Of a stretch of DNA of 64,000 nt, positions 15,920 to 25,415 are shown piece after piece (within the stretch, counting starts at the first letter, position 1; every line of letters starts with the position of its first letter). This stretch comes from Thermacetogenium phaeum DSM 12270 (lineage in GTDB: Bacteria; Bacillota; DSM-12270; Thermacetogeniales; Thermacetogeniaceae). The position numbers and the translations under genes were made by a program. Below the pieces are notes generated by a model that was not told the origin of the DNA, made no database searches, and worked only from the letters and a program-made list of their open reading frames with translations. The stretch is from the NCBI RefSeq assembly GCF_000305935.1, contig NC_018870.1, positions 2,818,501 through 2,882,500 of the forward strand, in the 5' to 3' direction.

Positions 15920-18900
15920 CTAAGGTGTCCTCTCCAGCAGGCGCCGGACGGCGCTGACCGCCTCCGCCCGGGTCAGGATCTCCCCCGGCGCAAAGAACCC
16001 GTTCGGGCGCCCGGTCATGACGCCGGCGGCGTATACCCGCTCAACGGCCGGCCGCGCCCAGGTGGGAATCGCCCCGTCATCCCGCCAGTGCGGTGGGGAG
16101 ACAGGGGTATCCTCTCTGAAGTTAATAACACTCAGCGCCCCGCTCAAGACCGCCGCCGCCTCCGCCCGGGTGATCTTCCTGGCCGGCCGGAAGCACCCGT
16201 CAGCGCTCCCTCTGACAAGGCCGTGCAAGTAAGCCCGTTCTACCGCCGGCCTCGCCCAACTGGGGATGGAGCCGGCGTCGGCAAAGGGGAGCTCAGCCTC
16301 ACCTCCTGATAAGCCCAGGGCAGTGGTGACGAGGACCGTAAACTCCGACCTGGTGATGGGGTCGTCCGGCCGGAAGGTGCCGTCAGGATAGCCTTTCAGC
16401 ACCCCCCGGGCGGCCAGTTCCTCGATGGCCCGCTCCGCCCAGTGCCCGGCCACGTCCCGGAAGACGGCACCGGTGCCGGGGGAAACGGTCAACTGCCGGC
16501 CGGTAACCCCCCCGCTGCCCCCGTCAACGGCGACCACCAGCAGGAAATTCTCCCCCTCCTTCTCCGGTCGGAAGCTCAGGTGAAAGCTCCCCTTGCCGTC
16601 GACGGGAATGCTCATCCGGTCCCCCTTTTCCGGATACAAATAGAGCCTGTCCGCAGTAGTGCTCCCCATGAGCACTACCTCCCCCTGGCGCCAGGAGGCG
16701 GTGACCTCCAGCTCCGGCGCCCTGGTCCCGGCGGACGTTCTGGCCGCCACCGCCGCCAGCATGGGTTCCCCGGAAGCACCCTCCAGAAATGGGGTTAGGG
16801 CAACCTCCTCTCCGGGGACCAGATCCCAGGCGGCCACCGGGTAGCCGTTCTTGGTGATCGAAGTCCTTTCGGTCAAGCGGTATCTTCCTTGAGAGGTGAT
16901 CAGCGTGCCCGTCTCCTCATCGTAACCGGCAACGATCTCCCTCCTTTCTGCCGTCGTCTCCGCCACATCCAGCCTCCAGATCAGGTTCTCCCCCGGCTTG
17001 AGGATGAGGCGCGCCCAACAGCCCGCTTCGGCTGCGGCTGCCACGGCGGGGAGGCCCCAGCGGTAAAACCCGGTATCCTCCTGATAGCGGTAGGCACCGG
17101 ACCTCCCGCAGTTGTCGACGAAATAGATCGTCCCGTCCCTTAAGCTGGTATAAACAACCTGGCCATAAAGGAAGCTGCTGTAAGCGGAAAGGGAGAGGAC
17201 CTGGCGGGTTTTCGGAAGCAGAACCCCCACAGCATACTGGCCCGGGCGCAGGTCCTGAAGATGGGCCTCCTTCTCATCCAGGCTCAGGGAAACGCCGACA
17301 GGAACGGTATAATCCCGCCCAGTACTCAAAACAATCCTCCTGTTCATCACGTCGACCTCTGCGATCATCCCGACGGCCAGTTCCCGCCGGGCTGCCACGT
17401 AGGTCACCTCACCAGTTGCCGGGGACAGCACCAGCCTGACCCTTAAGCCCGGCAGGAGGTTCTCCCAGCAGGGGGTTGCCGCTGCCCCAAAGGGGAGGTC
17501 GGCTGCATCCACATCAACCATTTCATCGGAGTAGGCTAGGGCGGCCTGGGGGGCCAGAGAGTAGGTTTTTTCCACCCCGATCAGAGTAAGCTCCCTTTTT
17601 GCCATATCGACCCCCCCGAGCAGGCCCTCTACCGCCGAGAAGGAAAACTCCGCTCCCCAGATTTCCCAACTCCCGGGGTTGATCCAGGCAGTCACCCCCC
17701 CACCCGGCGGAACACTGGCTGGGCCGGCCGCCGGGACTCCGTTGATCAAGACCCCCTTCTCAGCAGCCGGGGCGAAGTAAAGCCCTCCGCTGCGCGCCTC
17801 CGGATTGATCTCGGTTAAAAGATATCTCCCCCCTGCATCGAGGACCTGCACCCCCACTGCCCTGAAGGTGCGCCCGACAATGTATATGGAGCCGCGAGAA
17901 GCGTACCCAGGGGGGAAATAAACGTCGGCACCGGGAAGAACCTTCCCGAGGCTACCGCCGTTGTCCGAAACCGGCCAGGAAGCGACCTCACCGTTGAGGG
18001 CGAACCGCACCTGCTGCGGCGCAGCGGCTAGAACGCGCCCCGACTCCAAAACCGGCCCCTGTGCCCCTGCTGCGGTGACAACATCCCGAACCAGGGGCTG
18101 CCCGTAAACCAGGGCGAAATCCTGGGCCGGCCTCCCATCCCGGTGGGTGACACCCTTGGTGATGGCCTTTCCTTTTACGTAAACGGTATAGATCCCCGGC
18201 TTCGGAGCGGGGATCACAACCTGTTCTACGTTGTTGACGTCATCCGGACGGTCGGAAAGAAAAGAATTTCCGATCCACTCCGAGCCCTCCGGGCCGCGCA
18301 CCACCAGATCGAGGTTGTTCACCAAGGGAGCCTCCGCGCCGGGAGCCGCCCCCGGATCTGTCCATACCAGGGTGGCTTTGAAGGGCGATTCCCCCGACTT
18401 CACTTCAAAGGTATAACTCAAAGTCTCCCCTGCAGCCACCCCTTCCTCGGCATCCACATAGCGAAAGTTTTTTTCCCACAGGGAGAGGACCGTCCCCCCC
18501 AGGTCGAGGATCCCGAAGCCGCTGCTGTTCGGCCAACCCTGAGGGGTGCGCGCACCACAGATGAGAGCTGCCTTGACCAGGGCAGCCGAAGGAGCAGCCA
18601 GCTTCTCGATCCTCTGAAAGAACTCCCGCAGGAGGGCAGCTCCGCCTCCCGCCACCGCCGCCGCCATGCTGGTGCCCTCCAGATAGGTATAACCGTCGCT
18701 TAAGGCAGAGGGGAGATCCGCCAGCCGCGACCGCGCCGAGATCAGAGAGCCGGGGGCATAGAGCTCCGGCTTAATCCTCCCGTCCGCTGTGGGGCCCCGG
18801 CTGGAGAAAGAAGAGATCGAGCCGGCATCATTCTGAGCGGGGTTGAAGAGGGGGTGAGGCGACTGGCTGGCCCCCACCACAAGGGCGTTTTTGCTGTAGG

Positions 18901-20050
18901 CCTCCGGGGTGAGCTTCCCCGCCTGGGGCCCACCGTTGCCGGCGCTGAACACGGCCAAAAAATCGGGGCAGCGGCGCAGGAAACGGTCGATCTGGCTCGC
19001 CGTCCCGAAATAACCCCCCTTCTCTCCACCCCAGCCGTTGATGTGGACGCGCACCCCGGCTGCGTAGGCAGGCTCAAAAAGGACCGTCAAATCGGGGGGA
19101 GGTGTCAGCTTCCCGCTCTCGTCCAGCAGCCCCTGAAAGTAGATGCTGGCGCCGGGTGCAATCCCCTTGAACCTCCCCTGGGACGCAGCTCCCGTTCCGG
19201 CCACCGTGGCCGCCATGTGGGTGCCGTGACCGTTGAAGTCGGCGGCAGTTGCCGCACCCGCCCAGGACTTCAACATCACCACTTTCGGCATCTGCCCCGG
19301 GAGGCTCTGGAGATCGGGGTGGATGTCCCCGGGGGAACCAGCATCAATCCCGCTGTCCGCCAGCCCGATTATCTGCCCCCTCCCGGAAAGCCCCATCCAC
19401 TCCGGTGAGAGGAACCCTGCGGCCTGTAAAAAGGCCGCACCAACGAGATCGCGGGCGCGCTCATTGTAAAACCTGTATTCCTGGGCCGGCTCCACATAGA
19501 CAACCTCCGGGGAGGCCGCCAGCTCCGCCAGAGCCCCTTCGGGAAGACGCAGGCGCAGCACCCGCCCTTCGCCCTCCAGCCCGGCGAGAACCTCTCCCCC
19601 CAGCTCCGGCACCTTGCGGACAAAGCCTTCCCTATCCGAAGAGCGAAAGAGGGTCACCAGCACCTCGATTTCCTGTTCGCTTCCCTTCTTCCCTTGCAAA
19701 CCAGGCGCCAAACGGTCGGCAGCAGAGTAGGGCCTGAGAAAAACCCCCTTCTCTTTCGCTTCCTCCACCTTGTTAAGGGGAAGCCGCACCAGCAGGGTTT
19801 CCCTGCCCAACGGGTCCCCCTTTTCCAGGCCGAGAGCGGCAAGGGTTTCCCGGGGAACCTCCTCCCCCTCCCGGACGGGCATTAAAAACAGCCCCACAGG
19901 GTTCTCCGGAGGCACCATCCGCTCCCCCTCTTCTGCACCGGAAGTCTCCTGGGGATGCGTATCCACCTGTCGGGAAAAGACGGGGATGGCCTCTACCACC
20001 AAAAAGCAAGCGAGGACTATTGCAGCACAACACACCACCAACCGCCTCAA
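15920..20050 (-). CDS. Large subtilisin-like (S8) protease with C-terminal SLH triplet
   Basis: 1376 residues. A signal peptide (about 1-25) is followed by a propeptide-like region and an S8 catalytic domain (about 225-540). The triad is visible: Asp in LADSGIDAG, His in NGHGTHMAA, Ser in GTSMAAAVAG. A beta-sandwich (about 545-650), then about 500 residues of beta-rich repeats of unknown fold. Three SLH domains end the protein (about 1195-1376; GYPDGTFRPDDPITRSE is typical). It should be exported and held on secondary cell-wall polymer, acting on surface or extracellular proteins. No partner inhibitor gene is nearby. Confidence 0.92.
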   Translation of the reverse strand: MRRLVVCCAAIVLACFLVVEAIPVFSRQVDTHPQETSGAEEGERMVPPENPVGLFLMPVREGEEVPRETLAALGLEKGDPLGRETLLVRLPLNKVEEAKEKGVFLRPYSAADRLAPGLQGKKGSEQEIEVLVTLFRSSDREGFVRKVPELGGEVLAGLEGEGRVLRLRLPEGALAELAASPEVVYVEPAQEYRFYNERARDLVGAAFLQAAGFLSPEWMGLSGRGQIIGLADSGIDAGSPGDIHPDLQSLPGQMPKVVMLKSWAGAATAADFNGHGTHMAATVAGTGAASQGRFKGIAPGASIYFQGLLDESGKLTPPPDLTVLFEPAYAAGVRVHINGWGGEKGGYFGTASQIDRFLRRCPDFLAVFSAGNGGPQAGKLTPEAYSKNALVVGASQSPHPLFNPAQNDAGSISSFSSRGPTADGRIKPELYAPGSLISARSRLADLPSALSDGYTYLEGTSMAAAVAGGGAALLREFFQRIEKLAAPSAALVKAALICGARTPQGWPNSSGFGILDLGGTVLSLWEKNFRYVDAEEGVAAGETLSYTFEVKSGESPFKATLVWTDPGAAPGAEAPLVNNLDLVVRGPEGSEWIGNSFLSDRPDDVNNVEQVVIPAPKPGIYTVYVKGKAITKGVTHRDGRPAQDFALVYGQPLVRDVVTAAGAQGPVLESGRVLAAAPQQVRFALNGEVASWPVSDNGGSLGKVLPGADVYFPPGYASRGSIYIVGRTFRAVGVQVLDAGGRYLLTEINPEARSGGLYFAPAAEKGVLINGVPAAGPASVPPGGGVTAWINPGSWEIWGAEFSFSAVEGLLGGVDMAKRELTLIGVEKTYSLAPQAALAYSDEMVDVDAADLPFGAAATPCWENLLPGLRVRLVLSPATGEVTYVAARRELAVGMIAEVDVMNRRIVLSTGRDYTVPVGVSLSLDEKEAHLQDLRPGQYAVGVLLPKTRQVLSLSAYSSFLYGQVVYTSLRDGTIYFVDNCGRSGAYRYQEDTGFYRWGLPAVAAAAEAGCWARLILKPGENLIWRLDVAETTAERREIVAGYDEETGTLITSQGRYRLTERTSITKNGYPVAAWDLVPGEEVALTPFLEGASGEPMLAAVAARTSAGTRAPELEVTASWRQGEVVLMGSTTADRLYLYPEKGDRMSIPVDGKGSFHLSFRPEKEGENFLLVVAVDGGSGGVTGRQLTVSPGTGAVFRDVAGHWAERAIEELAARGVLKGYPDGTFRPDDPITRSEFTVLVTTALGLSGGEAELPFADAGSIPSWARPAVERAYLHGLVRGSADGCFRPARKITRAEAAAVLSGALSVINFREDTPVSPPHWRDDGAIPTWARPAVERVYAAGVMTGRPNGFFAPGEILTRAEAVSAVRRLLERTP

Positions 20051-20212
20051 ATTGCTCCCCTCCTCTCCCGGAAGCAGCGGATTTTCCTAATGCCGAGCCG
20101 GCAGTTGAGGCAGCCCCTCTCGGTGTTTATCTTCTCCTTAATGGCAGAAAAATCCTGCCACCTCTCTGATGCCAGCCAGGCGAATTCCTCTAACCGGTAC
20201 GCCCGTACGGGG

Positions 20213-21004
20213 TCATTTCTTACGTTCCTGGAAGACTTTTTTGCCTCCCCGACATCCCCCTTCCCGGGGCTGCCGGAGCACCAGCAGGACATAGGAGGGC
20301 AGAACCAGCAGGCGCCGCCAACGCCGCGGCTCCTGAATTGCCCGGAAGAGCCATTCCAGGCGCAGCCGCTGCAAGATCCGGGGGGCGCGCCTGAGCCTGC
20401 CGGAGATTACGTCGAAACTCCCCCCCACGCCGATGGCAACAGGCACGCCCAATTCCCTTCTATGCGCCCAGATAAAGAATTCCTGTCTCGGAGAACCCAA
20501 CCCGACCAACAGCAGGTCCGGCCTGGCCGCCCGGATACCTGCGAGCACCCTCGCCAATTCGTCCTTCCTGAAATAGCCGTGCTCCGCTCCCGCTATGGCG
20601 AGACCGGGATAGCTCCGGCACAGATTCTCGGCGGCGGCTGCCGCCACCCCTGGTTTCGCCCCGAGCAGGTAAAAGCGCCACCCCTGCCGCGCTCCCCTCT
20701 CCGCCAGGGAGGAGATCAAGTCGATCCCCGCCACCCGTTCGGGAAAAGGGCAGCCGAGGCGGCGCCCCGCCCAAACAATCCCATGACCGTCGGGAACCAC
20801 CAGGTCGGCACCGTTCAGAAGGTCGCGCAGGGCCGGGTCGCTCTGGGCGCGGTAGAGCATCTCCGGATTAAGGGTGACCACCTGACGGGTGACCGGCGAT
20901 CCGGAGTTGATCCAGCTCCCGATCAGCTCCACGGCTCCGCTCAAAGTTAAAGGGTGGATTCCCACCCCTAAAACATTTCGTCTTTCAGGAGGCATTCCAG
21001 CCAT
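20213..21004 (-). CDS. WecG/TagA/CpsF-family N-acetylmannosaminyltransferase
   Basis: 263 residues from the ATG at 21002-21004 (SD GGGGGAGGG). Family motifs are LNPEMLYRA, the active-site VVPDGHGI, GLGSPRQEFF and GVGGSFDVISG. The family adds N-acetylmannosamine to a lipid-linked GlcNAc, making the linkage unit of wall teichoic acid or a related secondary polymer, at the inner face of the membrane. It lies 44 bases downstream of the LCP gene, whose product would attach such polymers to peptidoglycan, so together they fit one cell-wall polymer pathway. Confidence 0.9.
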   Translation of the reverse strand: MAGMPPERRNVLGVGIHPLTLSGAVELIGSWINSGSPVTRQVVTLNPEMLYRAQSDPALRDLLNGADLVVPDGHGIVWAGRRLGCPFPERVAGIDLISSLAERGARQGWRFYLLGAKPGVAAAAAENLCRSYPGLAIAGAEHGYFRKDELARVLAGIRAARPDLLLVGLGSPRQEFFIWAHRRELGVPVAIGVGGSFDVISGRLRRAPRILQRLRLEWLFRAIQEPRRWRRLLVLPSYVLLVLRQPREGGCRGGKKVFQERKK

Positions 21005-21048
21005 CCCTTTCCCTCCCCCTGCTGTCTTGATGAGGCGCGCTGTCCACC

Positions 21049-22089
21049 TCACTCAGCCTGTCCTGCCCCTCCGGCAGGATCTCCGGAGGCCTTTCCGCCA
21101 TCCTCAGCCGGCGGGGAAACACCCTCCATAAGGGCCTCCACGAGGGGCTCGATCTCCTCTTCCCGCGGCACCCAGTAGCTGAGCCCGTCAATATACTGGG
21201 GATCTCCGGGCAGGATATACCCCTTCACCCCCGAACCGTCAATACCCTTAAAGGCCTGCGCCAGCTCGATCAGCTGCAGGGTCTTCAAATTAGTATCCAC
21301 CGCCCCGATGAGCTCCCGCGCCAGGGCGGGAATTTTCCAGATGTTGCTCACCCGGGTGGCCTCATCGGCCAGCGCCTGGAAGAAGATCTGCTGGTGTTTG
21401 ATGCGGTCGATATCACCCATCGGGTAATTCCGGTAACGGACGTAACCGAGGGCGTCATGCCCGTTCAGGCGCTGCACACCCGGGTCAATATGGATCCCCT
21501 CAGCGGCGTAATACATGCCCTCCTCGACATTGATGGTCACCCCGCCGAGGGTGTCGATAATCCTCTCGAAGCCCTGAAAGTCGGTGACAACGTAGTGCTT
21601 CACCTCAATCCCCAACAGGTGGCTGACGGCTTCGGCAGCCGCCTGAGGCCCCCCCAGGGCATAGGCGACATTGATCTTGTCCTCCCCGTTCATACCGGGG
21701 ACAAACGCATAGGTGTCCCGCGGGATCGACAGGAGACTAACTGACTTTTTCTGGCGATCGAGAAAAGCCAGAATAATGGTATCGGAGCGCGCCGGTTCGT
21801 TCGGATGGCGGCTGTCAACCCCCAGCAACAAAACCGGCGTCACCTGTTCGGCAGCCGCAGCAGGGGCTAGCGAGGGGAAATCCTCCTCTAAAATCTCCCG
21901 ATCCCCCCCGGCCAGGTAAAAACCGCCGACCACCAGGGCCGGGACGAGGAGCAAAGCCAGGAGAACCCCCAGGAACCTGAAAATCCGCTTCTTGCGGCGC
22001 TTACCGGAACGGCGCCGCTCCACCCGGGAAACGGCACCATCTGTGGGCAGGCCGCTCAAATCCCATTTCCTCGTCTCTTCCCAATCCAC
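21049..22089 (-). CDS. LytR-CpsA-Psr (LCP) family cell-wall polymer ligase
   Basis: 346 residues, GTG start (SD GGGGAGAA). A basic cytoplasmic tail (RRRSGKRRKKR) and one transmembrane helix (about 37-58) lead to the LCP domain (about 85-290). Key residues are seen in ARSDTIIL, SIPRDTY, and RYR in GYVRYRNYPMGD, which bind the polyprenyl diphosphate of the substrate. LCP enzymes transfer teichoic acid or capsule chains from lipid carrier to peptidoglycan outside the membrane. The Gly/Ala-rich C-terminal tail is variable in the family. Confidence 0.93.
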   Translation of the reverse strand: MDWEETRKWDLSGLPTDGAVSRVERRRSGKRRKKRIFRFLGVLLALLLVPALVVGGFYLAGGDREILEEDFPSLAPAAAAEQVTPVLLLGVDSRHPNEPARSDTIILAFLDRQKKSVSLLSIPRDTYAFVPGMNGEDKINVAYALGGPQAAAEAVSHLLGIEVKHYVVTDFQGFERIIDTLGGVTINVEEGMYYAAEGIHIDPGVQRLNGHDALGYVRYRNYPMGDIDRIKHQQIFFQALADEATRVSNIWKIPALARELIGAVDTNLKTLQLIELAQAFKGIDGSGVKGYILPGDPQYIDGLSYWVPREEEIEPLVEALMEGVSPPAEDGGKASGDPAGGAGQAE

Positions 22090-22291
22090 TTCTCCCCAAC
22101 CCTTCCGTTATGAGTTTGGCCAAGGCGCTTATCTTAAACCCCATCAACTCCCGAGCGGAACAGAGCCGCAACCTTTTTGAAAAAGCGCCCTTTACAAGTC
22201 AGACGGGGAACCGCCCGAAGCGCTCCCTTCTACCGCTCCATCTTTTTCAGGGGGAGGCCGGCCGCAGGGGCTCCCTGGCATCCCCATAAGC

Positions 22292-23086
22292 CTAATAGCG
22301 GATACCGGACAGCGCCCTCGCCAGGGCAACCGCCACCTCCGCCCGGGTCATCCAGCGATCGGGGTGAAAGCATCCGTCCGCTGCGGGATCGAAGATCCCG
22401 GCCGCCGCCAGGCTGGCAATCGCCTGCTCCGCCCAGTGCCCCTTCAGATCCCGGTAGCCGATTCCCTCCTGGAGAGGAGCCGGCTCGAAGGCTTGGTTCA
22501 GAACCGCTGCAACCTCGGCGCGCGTCACCTTGCGATCCGGATAGTACCTTCCATCAGGGTAACCGCGCACAAGCCCCCTCTCGGCAGCCGCCTTGACGGC
22601 GCCGGCCGCCCAGTGGTCCGCCGGCACGTCGGGAAAACCCGTTGGCCCCGTTTTGACCGGACACTGTATTGACTGAACAACCATCACGATCAGAGCTGCC
22701 CGCGTTACCCCTTCATCGGGATGAAAATTGCCGTCGGGATAACCGCTGATGATCCCCCTACTGCGCAGGAAATTCACCGCTCCTTCCGCATAGTGGCCGC
22801 GCATGTCGGGAAAGGAGGGGGTGCCCCCTTTAAGCGCCTGAATTCCGGCCGCCACCCGATCGAGGCAGCTGGCGGCGTCGTCCAGCCCCCGGCGCACTTC
22901 TGCAAAAAGGCCGTCGAGGTAGCTGTCGAGCGATTCTTTGGTCATCAGAGGATCCGCTGCCGAACCGGGAGCAGCGCCGTTACCCTGCGCCTCAACCGGC
23001 AGAAAAAAAAGCGCGGCAAATCCCAGCGACAAAACGAAGAGCACCCCTGCGCCCAACAGCATTCGCCTTTTTCTTGGCACCGGCAT
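22292..23086 (-). CDS. Small SLH-domain surface protein
   Basis: 264 residues. A signal peptide or anchor (RKRR then hydrophobic to about residue 33) precedes a short helical region (about 45-85) and three SLH domains filling the rest, each with the usual pattern (SGYPDGNFHPDEGVTRA, RGYPDGRYYPDRKVTRAE, FHPDRWMTRAE). There is no separate functional domain, so it is probably a wall-bound structural or spacer protein. It is encoded between the LCP gene and spoIID. Confidence 0.88.
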   Translation of the reverse strand: MPVPRKRRMLLGAGVLFVLSLGFAALFFLPVEAQGNGAAPGSAADPLMTKESLDSYLDGLFAEVRRGLDDAASCLDRVAAGIQALKGGTPSFPDMRGHYAEGAVNFLRSRGIISGYPDGNFHPDEGVTRAALIVMVVQSIQCPVKTGPTGFPDVPADHWAAGAVKAAAERGLVRGYPDGRYYPDRKVTRAEVAAVLNQAFEPAPLQEGIGYRDLKGHWAEQAIASLAAAGIFDPAADGCFHPDRWMTRAEVAVALARALSGIRY

Positions 23087-23253
23087 CCCCTCCCCAAAGA
23101 AAAAAAGCCCGATTTTACTTTTTTCGTCACATTACAGCAAAAATCCTTCCTGCCAGGCAACAAAAAAAGACCGGTTACCTGTCCGGCCGCTCGTTCCCAC
23201 GGTTAACTCCCCCTAAGCACACACCGCTCTTGTCTTCCGGCGTCACATTCTGC

Positions 23254-24222
23254 TTATTTCCATATTTTGTCGATCGTGACATCTTTGAAATAATAGTGGA
23301 TAATATCCCTGTAGGATCTGCCTTTCTCGGCCATGTAATACGCCCCCCACTGGCTCATCCCCACGCCGTGGCCGTAGCCGCGCCCCGCCATGTGGAGGAC
23401 ACCGTCCCGCAATTCCAGCCGGTCGATGAGGGTGGAGCGCATCTTATCAGGGCCCAGAGCCGTCCGCAGGGCGGCACCGCTGATGGTGGCCTTCCCCAGC
23501 CGGATGGTGACAGCCCGTCCGGAGAGCCCCTTCTTGGGGATGGAGGCCACGGTAATGGCTCCGGGGTCCCTTCCGGTCTGCTCGATCACCGCCGCCCGCA
23601 CTTCATCCACCGGAAAGGATGCCGACCAGGCTTTGGCCTCCGGTTTGGCCACCTTTTGGCCGGGGTCCTCGACGCTCTTGATATAAGGGGTGGGCTCCTT
23701 GGTGAAGTTGAGCCCTTCTACAGCAGTTGCGGTTCTCCCCCCCGCATTGGAGTGAAACCAGGCCCTGATGTACCTCCCGCGGTACTTGATGACCTCACCC
23801 CTGGTCTTCCTGACGGCCTCCCGCACCTGAGGTGTGATGCGGCCCGGGTCGTAAGCCTGAAACTCTTCGGCGCTCGTGGAGGCATCCGCACCGTGTTGGG
23901 GCACGCCCTTTTCATACCTGATCTTAAAGAGGGTAAAGGTGCGGGCGAGAATGGCCTGGGCTGCCAGGGCCTCGGACGGCCAGGTGGGCTCCATCTCGGC
24001 GGCAACCACGCCGGCTATGTACTCCTCGAACTTGATTCTCTTCTTCTGACCGGTGGCGTTATCGTAGAGGGTGATCTCCGGCTCGGTGTAGCGGAACTCG
24101 GTTTCGGGCTCCCGCCGCAGAGGCTTTTGCTCCGGCCTCCTGCACCCTGCCGACCATTCCCACGCAAGGATGACCAGCAACAGCACAACCGCCAGCTTTC
24201 TCATCTTCAGGTTCTGCCTCAT
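23254..24222 (-). CDS. spoIID: Stage II sporulation protein D (SpoIID)
   Basis: 322 residues; SD GGGAGGGAG before the ATG. An N-terminal membrane segment (about 9-27) is followed by the SpoIID/LytB domain with the hallmark EEYIAGVVAAEMEP, AQAILARTF and the C-terminal GRGYGHGVGMSQWGA. SpoIID is a lytic transglycosylase that works with SpoIIP in the mother cell to thin septal peptidoglycan and drive engulfment. In Bacillus it is made under SigE; a matching SigE-like promoter lies just upstream here. Confidence 0.95.
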   Translation of the reverse strand: MRQNLKMRKLAVVLLLVILAWEWSAGCRRPEQKPLRREPETEFRYTEPEITLYDNATGQKKRIKFEEYIAGVVAAEMEPTWPSEALAAQAILARTFTLFKIRYEKGVPQHGADASTSAEEFQAYDPGRITPQVREAVRKTRGEVIKYRGRYIRAWFHSNAGGRTATAVEGLNFTKEPTPYIKSVEDPGQKVAKPEAKAWSASFPVDEVRAAVIEQTGRDPGAITVASIPKKGLSGRAVTIRLGKATISGAALRTALGPDKMRSTLIDRLELRDGVLHMAGRGYGHGVGMSQWGAYYMAEKGRSYRDIIHYYFKDVTIDKIWK

Positions 24223-24262
24223 TAAAAACTCCCTCCCCGGTAGCGGCGCCTTTGTTTTTCCT

Positions 24263-24292
24263 TATATTATGAGCGGGAGGGAGATTTCATAT
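24263..24292 (-). promoter_or_regulatory. SigE-like promoter of spoIID
   Basis: On the minus strand ATA is followed after 18 bases by CATAATATA, fitting the SigE pattern ATA-N16-18-CATANNNT, about 40 bases before the spoIID start. SigE control of spoIID is established in Bacillus subtilis. Confidence 0.6.
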
Positions 24293-24330
24293 ACCGGATC
24301 GGGCCGCAAAAAACCCGGCGGCGTGCCCCG

Positions 24331-24651
24331 TCAGCTGAAGTCCTGGTATTCAGGGGAAGGAATGCTCTCCTCCCCAATAATACTGTAAAGGGTCTTCGCC
24401 TGGGAGGCAGGAATGCTGCGCTCCGGCAGGGCGAGCACCTTCACCGTGAGGGCTTTCCTCCCCCAGATCAGGGTGATCTCATCCCCCACCTTCACCTCTC
24501 GGCCTGGTCTGGCGATCCTCCCGTTGACCTGGACCCGTCCCCCCCGGCAGGCCTCCCTGGCGCTCACCCGCCTTTTAACCAGGCGGCTGAGCTGCAAAAA
24601 CTTATCCAGCCTCACATCCTCACCCCTGGAGTTCCCTTTCGCCATCATCAC
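24331..24651 (-). CDS. rqcP: S4-domain RNA-binding protein RqcP (YabO-like)
   Basis: About 106 residues with an S4 domain: VRLDKFLQLSRLVKRR, then RVQVNGRIARPG and VGDEITLIWG. RqcP helps RqcH add alanine tails to stalled nascent chains on 50S subunits in ribosome quality control. It sits two genes from mazG, as yabO follows yabN in Bacillus, with hup between. Three consecutive possible starts (GTG, ATG, ATG) make the N-terminus uncertain by two residues. Confidence 0.88.
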   Translation of the reverse strand: MMMAKGNSRGEDVRLDKFLQLSRLVKRRVSAREACRGGRVQVNGRIARPGREVKVGDEITLIWGRKALTVKVLALPERSIPASQAKTLYSIIGEESIPSPEYQDFS

Positions 24652-24728
24652 CTAGCGCAGAAAAAGAAATATAAAGGGCCTGTTCTCCACCAATCGTGCT
24701 CACAGACCCTTTCTTCAAAGAATATCTC

Positions 24729-25029
24729 TCGCATACCCTGCCGGTCTACCGCTCGACTCCCGATTCCAGGCCGGACAGGACGACGGCTTGCTTCGGGATA
24801 GCTCTGGAATGCTGCGTAACAAGTCGCGAACTGCTTCTGTCAAACGCAGCGTTTGGCCTCGCCGCAAATCCATTCCATCGCAGGTCAAGAGGTATCTGTA
24901 CTCGCATCCCGACCTGTCATCCTCGCTTCGCCTGTCCTGTTACCTGGTCCTCCATAGGTCGCTCGCCGGTAGACCCGTCGGGTATTTTCATGCTCTCTTG
25001 GTGCCGCCAATGGCAGCATGGTGGTCTAC
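24729..25029. repeat. Dispersed intergenic repeat, type 1, copy A
   Basis: About 300 bases closely similar to 34119-34420 in the same orientation. Shared blocks include CTCGACTCCCGATTCCAGG, GCATCCCGACCTGTCATCC and GACCCGTCGGGTATTTT. Ends GTGCCGCC...GGTGGTCTAC. It fills the gap between hup and rqcP and ends 17 bases from the hup stop codon. Short open frames within it are not conserved as proteins. Confidence 0.85.
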
Positions 25030-25045
25030 AAAGCTACAGAAGGAA

Positions 25046-25318
25046 TTAACCGATGGCATCCTTCAGGGCCTTGCCGGCACGGAAAGCAGGAACCCGGGTA
25101 GCGGCGATCTGAATCTCTTCACCGGTCTGCGGGTTGCGTCCGGTACGGGCCGCCCGTTCCCGCACCTCGAAGGTCCCAAACCCCACCAGCTGCACTTTAT
25201 CACCCCTGGCCAGGGCCTCTTCAATGGCAGCAAAAACCGCGGTGACAGCCTTTTCCGCATCCTTTTTAGCAAAGCCTGCTTTCTCCGCAACAGCAGCGAT
25301 CAATTCCGCCTTATTCAA
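25046..25318 (-). CDS. hup: DNA-binding protein HU
   Basis: 90 residues, the standard HU length. It has [14 protein letters not shown] at the N-terminus, the dimer core, [18 protein letters not shown] and the DNA-arm continuing to [10 protein letters not shown] is the abundant dimeric protein that bends and compacts DNA. The SD AAGGAGG lies 8 bases upstream. Position between mazG and rqcP is the same as in many Clostridia. Confidence 0.97.
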   Translation of the reverse strand: MNKAELIAAVAEKAGFAKKDAEKAVTAVFAAIEEALARGDKVQLVGFGTFEVRERAARTGRNPQTGEEIQIAATRVPAFRAGKALKDAIG

Positions 25319-25415
25319 AGATACCCCTCCTTAATTGATTTTCTTGTTCGGCTACCTAATTCGCCAGAACAACCGAAACTCCTGCTGCCAAAGCCCATCC
25401 CAAAAATTTTTTTCT

